From Bacteroidales bacterium (GTDB lineage Bacteria; Bacteroidota; Bacteroidia; Bacteroidales; JAAUTT01), in assembly GCA_025350365.1 (NCBI GenBank), contig JANXXY010000417.1:1-17792 (forward strand): DNA of 17,792 nucleotides, given 5' to 3'. A program made the position numbers and the translations under genes. Under the pieces are notes generated by a model. The model saw only the letters and a list, made by a program, of their open reading frames with translations, did not search any database and had not been told where the DNA came from. Within the stretch, counting starts at the first letter, position 1. Each line of letters opens with the position of its first letter. Of this stretch, positions 1-6,811 are shown piece after piece.

Positions 1-193
1 TGTTTATATCAAAGCCCATTATGTAATTGATGTAATTGCCGGATTTCTGTCTGTACCTACCATGTATTGGATTAGTAAACAGGCATTTCAGTTACTAACA
101 CATGGTATTTCACATGAAGCTCATACGTTCACCTTATACGAAAAACTTTCAACGGCAATTAAGCAACTTCGGAGTAAAACAATGAAAAAATAA
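1..193 (+). CDS. PAP2-family phosphatase, C-terminal end only
   Basis: Reading from base 2, an open frame of 63 codons runs to TAA at 191-193 and its beginning lies outside the window. The segment KAHYVIDVIAGF matches the last conserved motif of type-2 phosphatidic acid phosphatases (SRxxxxxHxxxD), with the catalytic-type histidine and the aspartate four residues later, followed by the usual hydrophobic stretch (FLSVPTMYWI). Family members are membrane enzymes that remove phosphate from lipid phosphates such as phosphatidate, undecaprenyl diphosphate or, in some cases, inositol-phosphate lipids. The catalytic Arg-containing first motif is off the edge, so the substrate cannot be judged. The tail of about 40 residues after the motif is basic and probably cytoplasmic. 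The GNAT-like gene starts 73 bases downstream on the same strand and may be co-transcribed. Confidence 0.7.
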   Translation, partial: VYIKAHYVIDVIAGFLSVPTMYWISKQAFQLLTHGISHEAHTFTLYEKLSTAIKQLRSKTMKK

Positions 194-266
194 TTATCTT
201 CGGACGGTATTTTATCAATATTTTACAATAACCTAACCAGTAGCTAATATAACCAATTAAATATCT

Positions 267-1388
267 ATGGCGATAACCTTAAAAGAAGTACAGACCAAAA
301 ACGATCGTAAAGAGTTTATCTACTTTCCTGAGAAAATTCGTAAAGGAGACAGCACTTGGTTACCTCCTATTTACATGGATGAAAAGAGTTTTTTCGATCC
401 ACAGAAAAATCTGTCGTTTCGCAATGCCGAATATATGCAGGTAATTGCATATAAGGACAGTATAGCTGTTGGACGTATTATGGGAATTATAAAGCATGAA
501 CACAACCAGACATTTAATCTAAAAAACGCCCGGTTTGGGTATCTTGAGTGCATAAACGATCAGGAAGTGGCAACGGCCCTAGTTGAATATATCGAAAAAT
601 GGGCCAAAAGAAAAGGAATGAACAAGATCATTGGTCCATTTGGTTTTTCTGACAGGGATATTCAAGGAATGTTAATTGAAGGTTTTGAATATGAGCCTGT
701 TATTGATAGCGCCACAAATCCGGCCTATTTGCCTAAACTGGTTGAAAGTCAAGGATATTACAAGGAACTCGATTGTGTCATCTATCGATTTCCATTAACT
801 ACTGAGCTTCCAGCTATTTACCAAAAAATTTACGAGCGGGTGACTTCAAAAAAAGATTTCAAATTTATGGAATTTACATCCCGCAAACAATTAAGGCCAT
901 TAATTATTCCCGTGTTACAATTGGTGAACGAATCGTTTAAGGATATATATGGATTTATTCCTATGGACGATAAAGAAATGTTCGAACTTGCAAAACGGTA
1001 CATGCCAATTCTCGATCCACGATTTGTAAAGGTAGCTATGAAAGATAATGAAATTGTGGCTTTTATGGTAAGTATGCCAAATATCTACAAAGGGATACAA
1101 AAAGCAAACGGACGCTTGTTTCCTTTTGGTATTTTTCATATTCTAAGAGCAATGAAAACAGCAAAATCAACTAGCTTGATGCTTGGAGCTGTAAAACCAG
1201 CCTATCAAAAGCAGGGCTTAGATATTTTCATTACCTTAACCACAATCAATTCGGCAAAAAAAGCCGGTATGACCAGTGTTGATACTCATGTGGTGATGGA
1301 AAATAACAACGATATGATGGCTGAAATGAAACGATATGGCGCCCTCCTTATCAAACGATTCAGGGTTTACCAGAAATCACTTATCTAA
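267..1388 (+). CDS. GNAT-like N-acetyltransferase family protein
   Basis: A 373-residue soluble protein. It resembles a Bacteroidota family of double GNAT-fold proteins annotated only as N-acetyltransferase or hypothetical. Residues about 55-140 form one GNAT-like unit (AYKDSIAVGRIMGII, then GYLECINDQEVATALVEYIEKWAKRKG, then IIGPFGF). Residues about 255-370 form a second one, where AVKPAYQKQGLDIFI occupies the acetyl-CoA pyrophosphate-binding loop, though it lacks the full Q/RxxGxG/A consensus, and VMENNNDMMAEMKRYGA resembles the following helix. Acceptor substrate unknown. The ATG at 267 is the first in frame, and no Shine-Dalgarno sequence is obvious. It follows the PAP2 gene by 73 bases and is closed by a clear terminator. 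Family placement is from pattern recognition; enzymatic activity is inferred. Confidence 0.75.
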   Translation: MAITLKEVQTKNDRKEFIYFPEKIRKGDSTWLPPIYMDEKSFFDPQKNLSFRNAEYMQVIAYKDSIAVGRIMGIIKHEHNQTFNLKNARFGYLECINDQEVATALVEYIEKWAKRKGMNKIIGPFGFSDRDIQGMLIEGFEYEPVIDSATNPAYLPKLVESQGYYKELDCVIYRFPLTTELPAIYQKIYERVTSKKDFKFMEFTSRKQLRPLIIPVLQLVNESFKDIYGFIPMDDKEMFELAKRYMPILDPRFVKVAMKDNEIVAFMVSMPNIYKGIQKANGRLFPFGIFHILRAMKTAKSTSLMLGAVKPAYQKQGLDIFITLTTINSAKKAGMTSVDTHVVMENNNDMMAEMKRYGALLIKRFRVYQKSLI

Positions 1389-1410
1389 ATTACTGAATAA
1401 ACAAATTGAA

Positions 1411-1443
1411 AAAGACGAATGTGATATGCATTCGTTTTTTTTT
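1411..1443. terminator. Bidirectional intrinsic terminator
   Basis: The stem ACGAATG (1415-1421) pairs with CATTCGT (1429-1435) around a 7-base loop, and flanking A and T runs extend the stem. Nine T residues follow on the plus strand (1435-1443). On the minus strand the hairpin is followed by CTTTTTC. It lies 22 bases after the GNAT-like gene, and it can also stop minus-strand transcripts leaving the toxin gene that ends at 1594. Confidence 0.8.
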
Positions 1444-1593
1444 GTGAAACACAATATTAGGGTTCATCATTAACTTCCCTGCCTAATTATTTTTAGTGTA
1501 ATCTGTCTATCGGCTGATTTTAAACTTTTGAGGGCAAAAATAGACTGATAGAAATAGAAAGCCCGACACCAGCAGCGCATACTTGGAATCCAA

Positions 1594-1899
1594 TTATTTT
1601 AAACTATCTTTCCATAATTCCGGGTCACGGTCGGTGCTGATAACGGCTGTAATAATAACGTCCATGTCTTGTTCGTTAATACGATAATGTACCATGAAAG
1701 GGAACCTATCAACAACAATACAATGTACCTGATGGTAACGAATGGCAAAGCTGTGAGGATGCTTTTTCAGGAGTTGAAATTGTTTATTTAACGCAGCATG
1801 AAACCTTCTTCCCAGACCTTTTTGTTGTTGGTTGTACCAATCAATAGTTTCCTGGATGTCAATAAAAACTAATGGTTCAATTTTTAGCTTATAGGCCAT
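1594..1899 (-). CDS. ParE/RelE-superfamily toxin of a type II toxin-antitoxin pair
   Basis: A 101-residue basic protein matching the ParE branch of the RelE/ParE superfamily (plasmid stabilisation protein). Visible signatures are the N-terminal helix region EPLVFIDIQETIDWYNQQQKG, the GLGRRF motif at 29-33 that precedes the second helix, the KHP turn at 46-48, the strand DRFPFMVHYRI at 64-74 and the closing STDRDPELWKD at 88-98. ParE toxins known from other systems poison DNA gyrase, while RelE relatives cleave ribosome-bound mRNA; the ParE-like ending favours the first, but the target is not shown here. The length is normal and nothing looks broken. The ATG at 1899 lies 18 bases after the antitoxin stop, and the space is filled by an inverted repeat. 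Antitoxin-first order is the classical arrangement. Confidence 0.85.
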   Translation of the reverse strand: MAYKLKIEPLVFIDIQETIDWYNQQQKGLGRRFHAALNKQFQLLKKHPHSFAIRYHQVHCIVVDRFPFMVHYRINEQDMDVIITAVISTDRDPELWKDSLK

Positions 1900-1900
1900 T

Positions 1901-1915
1901 ATTTCAATTTGAAAT
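1901..1915. repeat. 15-bp inverted repeat between antitoxin and toxin
   Basis: ATTTCAA and TTGAAAT (7-base arms, one central base) form a perfect inverted repeat that fills most of the 18-base gap and ends one base before the toxin ATG. As RNA it could fold with 6 pairs and a 3-base loop over the toxin ribosome-binding region. As DNA it could be a protein-binding site. The arms are AT-rich, so chance is possible. Confidence 0.5.
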
Positions 1916-1917
1916 TA

Positions 1918-2127
1918 TCATTTTACATCATCCCAGTTTAAAAGTTTTGCAGGGTCACTATTTTTGATACGTTCCAAAACAATTTTTTTGTGCCATTCAG
2001 GTACTTCAAAATCATCTGGTTTTTCCTGCTCTATTTTATATTTTTCCGTTAACTGTTGCCAATCTTTAATTGGTATGATAACCGCCGTTTTTTGACCTTT
2101 TCTATCGGAAATATACTGTAAGTTCAT
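1918..2127 (-). CDS. Antitoxin of the ParE-type pair (addiction-module component-like)
   Basis: A 69-residue acidic protein encoded just before the toxin. The N-terminal part (MNLQYISDRKGQKTAVIIPIKDWQQL) looks like the short Phd/YefM-type beta-hairpin plus helix that reads ISDxxGxxxAVIIPxxxW. The C-terminal half (EVPEWHKKIVLERIKNSDPAKLLNWDDVK) resembles the unstable-antitoxin addiction-module motif in which a W-H-x3-L-x2-R helix is followed by a P-x-x-x-x-W-[DE]-[DE]-V end. Such C-termini wrap around and neutralise ParE-type toxins. The start is the ATG at 2127. It lies 11 bases after the stop of a possible 32-codon ORF. Antitoxins usually repress their own operon, but an N-terminus this short has no recognisable separate DNA-binding fold, so autoregulation is uncertain. 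Confidence 0.8.
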   Translation of the reverse strand: MNLQYISDRKGQKTAVIIPIKDWQQLTEKYKIEQEKPDDFEVPEWHKKIVLERIKNSDPAKLLNWDDVK

Positions 2128-2138
2128 AGTATTAATTT

Positions 2139-2237
2139 TTAGCGTGTTGCATAAGCTCGCCTTGCTTTATTATCTCTAATCACCATATCCATGTAATCAA
2201 AAAAGTTGCGTTTTTCAATCTTAGGTAAGCTCTTCAT
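2139..2237 (-). CDS. Possible 32-residue small protein leading the toxin-antitoxin operon
   Basis: ATG at 2237, TAA ending at 2139. The product starts MKSLPKIEKRNFFDYMDMVI and ends RDNKARRAYATR; it is basic and soluble. The ATG is preceded by AAAAGGAGA, a good Shine-Dalgarno match, which is uncommon in this window and is the main reason for believing it. The stop codon lies 11 bases before the antitoxin ATG, so all three reading frames could sit on one transcript. I do not recognise a family. It may be a third component, a leader peptide, or the start of a decayed gene. Short length makes chance a real alternative. Confidence 0.4.
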   Translation of the reverse strand: MKSLPKIEKRNFFDYMDMVIRDNKARRAYATR

Positions 2238-2326
2238 TTCTCCTTTTGTTCTTTCTAGGCTTGGTTATTTTGTTTCAAATGTTTAACATATTTATCTAAA
2301 AAAGTATGGTTTATACTATTTTTATG

Positions 2327-2334
2327 CAAATTTA
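2327..2334 (-). promoter_or_regulatory. Candidate Bacteroidota -7 element upstream of the toxin-antitoxin operon
   Basis: Read on the minus strand this is TAAATTTG, a full match to the Bacteroidota -7 consensus TAnnTTTG. Transcription would begin about 80 bases before the 32-codon ORF. The nearest TTG upstream is 25 bases away rather than the usual 19-21, and the region is very AT-rich, so this is weak. Confidence 0.25.
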
Positions 2335-2450
2335 GTAAAAAGAAGTTATCATAAGAAATCAATATTTTTTGTTTTAATTCAGTCAATCGATTTGCCTGAC
2401 CTTTCACGAAACAGATTTCCATAAATGATTATGATTCAAAGGGTATGAGT

Positions 2451-4619
2451 TTATAAAACAACCTTCATCTCATCCAACAGGTACCCGGCACCGGCATATT
2501 TATCGATAATAAAGAGCATGTACCGGGCATCAAGAATGATGTTTCGACACTGATTAGGATCGTACAACATGTCACTCATCGTTCCTTCCCAGTTTCTATC
2601 AAAATTGAGCCCTATCAATTCGCCCTTTCCGTTAATCACCGGACTTCCGGAATTCCCTCCCGAGGTGTGATTGGACGCAATGAAACAAACGTGTAAATTA
2701 CCATCCTGCGCAGCGTATCGGCCAAAATCTTTTTTTTCGCAAATTTCCTTCAACTTTAGCGGAACCCGATAATCATAAATGGAAGGATTGTCCTTCTGAA
2801 GAACTCCATCAGTTGTTGTAAACCATGAATAATCAATTGCATCAGCCGCTTCGTATCCCTCAACTTTGCCAAATGCCAAACGAAGAGTCAGATTGGCTTC
2901 CGGATAAATAAATTTGCCTTTCTTCATCTCCATTATTCCGGCAGTATATATCCGGTAAAGACTGTCAATTTGAGTGGATAGTTTATTAAACGGTAAAACA
3001 ATTGAGCCATTCAGAACATCTGAAAAGCTAAGGTAAATTTCCATGGCTGGATCTTTTCTTAACTTTTTAAGAGTTGATACTGAAAACTTTTGCATTATTG
3101 TCATCATTTTGTCCTTGTCACTAAAAACTGACTTTCGATAAACATCATCAGCCCAAAGATCAAAATCACCCTTATATTTCGATTCCAGTTTTTTGAATAT
3201 AGCCGGATGATATCTTTTGGGAACATTGATGTAATATGCCAAAAGCATAGAGCTAAAAACCTTTTTATCGATTGGCTGGTAATAGTTTCGAAAAAAACCA
3301 TTGATACCATTTGTGTAATTTTTAACTTCCTGACGCAGTTTCGATGTATCTTTCCACGATGCATTGTTCGAAAAGCTATAAAATCGAGCCACTTGATCGA
3401 GCATTTCAACGGCCATGGCTGTTTCACCAAAATAATCGCTTATAAAACTATATTTTTCATACGTTGGATAGATACGCTGAAATTCCCCCATAATTCCACC
3501 ATATTTCATTTTCAGAGAATCGTTCTGATTTGCCCATTGTTCAAATTCAGCCTCACGTTGTTTTTTAACAGAAACCGCATTGGCACGCTTTAACCCGTGA
3601 ACTGCTCCCTGCCATTTTTTCCATGAGTTGCTGATACCGGCATATTTTGCGGCATATTGTATGCGAACATTAGCATCACTATCCATTGCTTTTGCCATAA
3701 TATCCAACCTGCGTGTGCGAAGATCTATTTTTGACGGTAAGTTTGTTTTTGTGAGAAATTCGAGTTCCTGGGTTGTCATAAACTGCTCGGTAGAACCCGG
3801 ATAACCATAAACCATGGTAAAATCACCTTCGTTCACTCCTTTGATTGAAACCGGAAGAAATTTTTTAGGTTGATAAGGAATATTGTCCGGTGAATATGGC
3901 GCCGGGTTATTATCCTTATCGGCATATACCCTGAATATACTGAAATCACCGGTATGTCGGGGCCAAACCCAATTATCGGTATCACCGCCAAATTTACCAA
4001 TACCCGAAGGTGGGGCGCCTACCAGACGTACATCAGTAAAAACTTCATATTCGTAAAGAAAATATTGATTCCCGTTGTACAATGGTTTAAGAGAATACCG
4101 GTGACCTGGTGACTTTTTCGCTTCAGCCGAAACAATTCGTTCGAGAATTGATTGGATAAGTCCTGTTCGTGCAGATTCTGAAATTGCCAAAGGAATATCC
4201 TTTAGAACTCGTTTGGTAACATCTTCCATCCTTACCAGAAAGGACACAGTAAGTGATGGATTAACCAGTTCCTGCTTTTTTTCCATTGCCCAAAATCCGT
4301 TGGTGAGGTAATCATGCTCCAAAGAACTATGACTCTGTATTGCCGACTGTCCGCAATGATGATTGGTTAACAATAACCCTTCGTTGGAAACCATTACCCC
4401 TGTACAACCACGACCAAACAAAACCACCGCATCCTTTATGCTGGCATGGTTTACACTATATATATCCTCGGGTGTTAACTGACAACCCATTTGTTTCATC
4501 CGCTCATATCTGGCCTGATCCAATAACAATGGAATCCACATTCCTTCATCAGCAAATGTGCAAACTGGCATCGTAAACGAAAGAATCGCCAATAAAAAAT
4601 ATTTTTTTAACTGATTCAT
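2451..4619 (-). CDS. dpp11: S46-family dipeptidyl-peptidase, predicted DPP11 type (Asp/Glu-specific)
   Basis: A 722-residue exported serine peptidase. The ATG at 4619 is preferred to an in-frame TTG at 4625. It starts a signal peptide (MNQLKKYFLLAILSFTMPVCTFA) and the mature part begins DEGMWIP, as usual in S46. The triad is visible: His in TNHHCG (87-88), Asp in RHTGDFSIFR (about 225) and Ser in GGNSGSP (657). Eighteen residues after the serine, in NFDRNWEG, stands Arg675. In Porphyromonas gingivalis DPP11 the matching pair is Ser655 and Arg673, and this arginine selects acidic P1 residues, whereas DPP7 has glycine there. The enzyme would release N-terminal dipeptides with Asp or Glu in second position in the periplasm, feeding amino-acid fermentation. 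Length is typical. It starts 78 bases after the maf gene, with a hairpin between, so co-transcription is uncertain. Confidence 0.9.
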   Translation of the reverse strand: MNQLKKYFLLAILSFTMPVCTFADEGMWIPLLLDQARYERMKQMGCQLTPEDIYSVNHASIKDAVVLFGRGCTGVMVSNEGLLLTNHHCGQSAIQSHSSLEHDYLTNGFWAMEKKQELVNPSLTVSFLVRMEDVTKRVLKDIPLAISESARTGLIQSILERIVSAEAKKSPGHRYSLKPLYNGNQYFLYEYEVFTDVRLVGAPPSGIGKFGGDTDNWVWPRHTGDFSIFRVYADKDNNPAPYSPDNIPYQPKKFLPVSIKGVNEGDFTMVYGYPGSTEQFMTTQELEFLTKTNLPSKIDLRTRRLDIMAKAMDSDANVRIQYAAKYAGISNSWKKWQGAVHGLKRANAVSVKKQREAEFEQWANQNDSLKMKYGGIMGEFQRIYPTYEKYSFISDYFGETAMAVEMLDQVARFYSFSNNASWKDTSKLRQEVKNYTNGINGFFRNYYQPIDKKVFSSMLLAYYINVPKRYHPAIFKKLESKYKGDFDLWADDVYRKSVFSDKDKMMTIMQKFSVSTLKKLRKDPAMEIYLSFSDVLNGSIVLPFNKLSTQIDSLYRIYTAGIMEMKKGKFIYPEANLTLRLAFGKVEGYEAADAIDYSWFTTTDGVLQKDNPSIYDYRVPLKLKEICEKKDFGRYAAQDGNLHVCFIASNHTSGGNSGSPVINGKGELIGLNFDRNWEGTMSDMLYDPNQCRNIILDARYMLFIIDKYAGAGYLLDEMKVVL

Positions 4620-4645
4620 ATACAACTGTTTTAAGATATTATAAT

Positions 4646-4678
4646 AGTGGGAGTTTGATATTAAAAGAAATTCCCACT
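4646..4678. other. Hairpin between maf and the S46 peptidase gene
   Basis: AGTGGGA (4646-4652) pairs with TCCCACT (4672-4678), with one more G-T pair inside and a loop of about 17 bases. On the minus strand, along which both neighbours are read, no T tract follows, so a simple terminator is unlikely. It may be an mRNA processing or stability element, or act in the peptidase leader, whose ATG is 27 bases further on. Confidence 0.4.
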
Positions 4679-4697
4679 CCTTTTGTCTTTTTACTTT

Positions 4698-5294
4698 CTA
4701 CTCAATAGTACTTTCCACTATTTTTTTAATTTCACTATATAACCGATGTATTGGCAATCCCATGACGTTGAAGTACGAACCTTCGATGCGTTCAACACCA
4801 ACAAAACCAATCCATTCCTGCACACCATAAGCGCCAGCTTTATCATATGGTTTGTAACTATCAACATAATAGATAATTTCCTCATCGGTAATTTTGCGGA
4901 AAAAAACCTTTGTTTCATCACAAAATAAATAGTTTTTTCCATGATATTTTAAACATATACCTGTAAAAACCTGGTGAACATTATCGGAAAGTTTCCGGAG
5001 CATAGCAATTGCATCTTCACGGCCGGTGGGTTTGCCAATTACTTCGTTGTTTAGCCACACAATAGTATCGGCCGTAACCAGCATTTCGTTGTTAAGCAGA
5101 AGATTAACATAAGCTTTAGCCTTCTGTTCAGCAATATATTCAGGTATTTCGCCACCTGTAAGATGATCTGGAAACACCTCATCGATGTTCGGAGCATCTA
5201 CAATTTTAACTGGATATCCCATTTCCTTAAGCAATGCTCTCCGTCGAGGCGATTGAGATGCGAGTAATAATGTAACAGTATTAATGCGAATCAT
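4698..5294 (-). CDS. maf: Maf-family nucleoside triphosphate pyrophosphatase (YhdE-like dTTP/UTPase)
   Basis: A 198-residue cytoplasmic house-cleaning enzyme that hydrolyses non-canonical or excess nucleoside triphosphates to monophosphate and pyrophosphate. The family signature LASQSPRRRALL is at 11-22, the AEQKAKAY helix at 55-62, TADTIVW with the catalytic Asp76 at 74-80, the GKP loop at 87-89 and the end motif GSYFNVMGLP. The last matches the YhdE branch, which prefers dTTP, UTP and modified pyrimidines. Length is normal and all key residues seem present. It starts 9 bases after the UbiA stop, as the last gene of a tight four-gene run. In Bacteroidota this neighbourhood recurs, which suggests an operon of convenience rather than one pathway. 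Confidence 0.93.
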   Translation of the reverse strand: MIRINTVTLLLASQSPRRRALLKEMGYPVKIVDAPNIDEVFPDHLTGGEIPEYIAEQKAKAYVNLLLNNEMLVTADTIVWLNNEVIGKPTGREDAIAMLRKLSDNVHQVFTGICLKYHGKNYLFCDETKVFFRKITDEEIIYYVDSYKPYDKAGAYGVQEWIGFVGVERIEGSYFNVMGLPIHRLYSEIKKIVESTIE

Positions 5295-5303
5295 TCCGTT
5301 GAT

Positions 5304-6275
5304 TTATGAGAGCTTAAATCTGGCTAAAAGTGTATATAAAATACCTGCAACCATTACAAGTTTTATGATCGTAGAAGTGATTGTAAAGTGTTTCTTCGTT
5401 TTAGCCAACAAAACCATACCTCCTGCCGTACCTAAAGGAATGATGAGCAGCATACTAAAATAACAAAAAGTTACCCAATCAAACCGACCAGAATTAGTTA
5501 CCCGAAGATATGTGAAAAAGACATAGGATAACAAACACATCGTTAATAATATCAATACATTAATTGTTATTTTAGCCCCCTTAATACCAAATACTATTGG
5601 AAGTGTGTTTCGACCATAAACATTGTCGCCTTCAAAATCTTCGGCATCCTTTACCAATTCACGTATGAGGTTAACAAGAAAAGCAAACAAAGCGAATATT
5701 TCGCACCATGCAAATATTACGATAAGCAAAACCCGGTAGGCTCCCGGGAAATCGTGATATTTTGCATGAATGGAAGGCATTTCAAATAGTGCAACTAAAA
5801 TGGGTACGGTAGCAATAAGTAATGATACAAGAATATTCCCAACTAATAATTGTTTTTTATATGTGGTAGAATAAAACCAAAGCACTCCGATGGTAACCGG
5901 AAATATTAGAAATAAGGCTAAAATTCCAACCTTTGAACTAATATAAAATGCTAGCGCTAACGCAATGCTATTCAGGATAAAATAGGCTCGATATACCGAT
6001 TTAGCTTTGAAATAGTTATTAATAACAACCTCATTTGGCTTATTTACCAAATCTATTTTAATATCGAAATAATCATTTATTAGGTATCCGGCGGCAGCAA
6101 TAATTAAAACCGACAGAACCAAAAAAATAAAATGAAGTAAGGGAAATTCAAGTCCAATACCATATTGGATAAAAATCGGCTGAATGATGGCATACCTGAT
6201 TAATAGCATGGTGGATGCAATGATCACCAAATTGGGAAATCGAAGTAATCGAAGTAATCGAAGTAAGTAGTTCAT
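5304..6275 (-). CDS. UbiA-superfamily prenyltransferase (digeranylgeranylglyceryl-phosphate synthase-like)
   Basis: A 323-residue integral membrane protein with about eight or nine hydrophobic segments. The first Asp-rich motif NDYFDIKIDLVNKP is at 67-80 and the second, RELVKDAEDFEGD, at 205-217; these bind the magnesium-prenyl diphosphate in UbiA enzymes. The NDYFDxxxDxxNKP form, with the adjacent LP(I/V)xFG after the second motif, is like the proteins annotated geranylgeranylglycerol-phosphate geranylgeranyltransferase in Bacteroidota and archaea, rather than like MenA or UbiA itself. The acceptor is not proved. The N-terminus carries a perfect triplicated 9-base repeat encoding Leu-Leu-Arg three times. 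Gaps to neighbours are 9 bases on both sides, so it is translated from the same message as the KdsC-like and Maf genes. Confidence 0.85.
   Translation of the reverse strand: MNYLLRLLRLLRFPNLVIIASTMLLIRYAIIQPIFIQYGIGLEFPLLHFIFLVLSVLIIAAAGYLINDYFDIKIDLVNKPNEVVINNYFKAKSVYRAYFILNSIALALAFYISSKVGILALFLIFPVTIGVLWFYSTTYKKQLLVGNILVSLLIATVPILVALFEMPSIHAKYHDFPGAYRVLLIVIFAWCEIFALFAFLVNLIRELVKDAEDFEGDNVYGRNTLPIVFGIKGAKITINVLILLTMCLLSYVFFTYLRVTNSGRFDWVTFCYFSMLLIIPLGTAGGMVLLAKTKKHFTITSTIIKLVMVAGILYTLLARFKLS
6238..6264. repeat. Three perfect 9-bp tandem repeats inside the UbiA gene
   Basis: AATCGAAGT occurs three times head to tail (6238-6246, 6247-6255, 6256-6264). Read on the minus strand it encodes the LLRLLRLLR segment at residues 4-12 of the prenyltransferase. 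Since the unit is nine bases, copy-number changes would keep the frame and add or remove one Leu-Leu-Arg. Confidence 0.9.
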
Positions 6276-6284
6276 TTTAAGAAT

Positions 6285-6806
6285 TTACCATATAAAAGAT
6301 TCGGGGTGCATCCATTGACCTTGTACGCGCAGCGTTTGTTCTATTACATCACGTACACAACCTTCGCCACCGGTTTTGTAAGAAATGTACATCGAAATTG
6401 CTTTAATCTCCTCAACGGCATCGGCAGGACAAGTGGGAACCCCTACCCTTTTCATAATTTGATAATCAGGAAGATCATCACCCATATAAAGGACTTCTTC
6501 CTGTTTTAGATTATTTTTCTTAAGAAAATACTCAAAATCAATTATTTTATTGTACGATTTTAAATAAATATCCCTAATTCCTAAATTTTCAAATCGTATT
6601 CTTACTGAATCTGAGTTTCCTCCGGTAATAATAGCTATCGGATAACCCTTTTTTATCGCGTATTGAAGGGCAAAACCATCTTTAATATTCATTGAGCGCA
6701 TTAATTCGCCGGAAGGATGAAGAATCACATTATTTGAAAAAACACCATCAACATCAAAAACAAATGCTTTTATGTTGTGCAATAACTCCTTATAATTAAC
6801 TGACAT
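6285..6806 (-). CDS. KdsC-like HAD-family phosphatase
   Basis: A 173-residue HAD phosphatase of the capless C0 subclass to which 3-deoxy-D-manno-octulosonate 8-phosphate phosphatase (KdsC) belongs. Motif I is FDVDGVFSNN (17-26) with nucleophile Asp18 and Asp20, motif II is IITGG with Thr61, motif IV is MGDDLPD (108-114), and the C-terminal KTGGEGCVRDVIE segment matches the tail that completes the neighbouring active site in the KdsC tetramer. Known KdsC enzymes are of similar size (E. coli 188 residues). No other Kdo gene (kdsA, kdsB, kdsD) is in the window, so the substrate may be Kdo-8-phosphate or a related sugar or polyol phosphate. The gene begins 5 bases after the DUF2520 gene and ends 9 bases before the prenyltransferase gene. 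Confidence 0.85.
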   Translation of the reverse strand: MSVNYKELLHNIKAFVFDVDGVFSNNVILHPSGELMRSMNIKDGFALQYAIKKGYPIAIITGGNSDSVRIRFENLGIRDIYLKSYNKIIDFEYFLKKNNLKQEEVLYMGDDLPDYQIMKRVGVPTCPADAVEEIKAISMYISYKTGGEGCVRDVIEQTLRVQGQWMHPESFIW

Positions 6807-6811
6807 ATTTT

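Noticed and set aside
2370..2410. TCAG-x-CAA/TTG-x-CTGA inverted repeat after the peptidase gene, considered as its terminator.
   Set aside because: The stem has a mismatch, and A-rich rather than T-rich sequence follows on the minus strand.
3207..3593. A 128-codon plus-strand frame opposite the S46 peptidase gene.
   Set aside because: It lies wholly antisense inside a gene with complete family features, and its product has no recognisable pattern.
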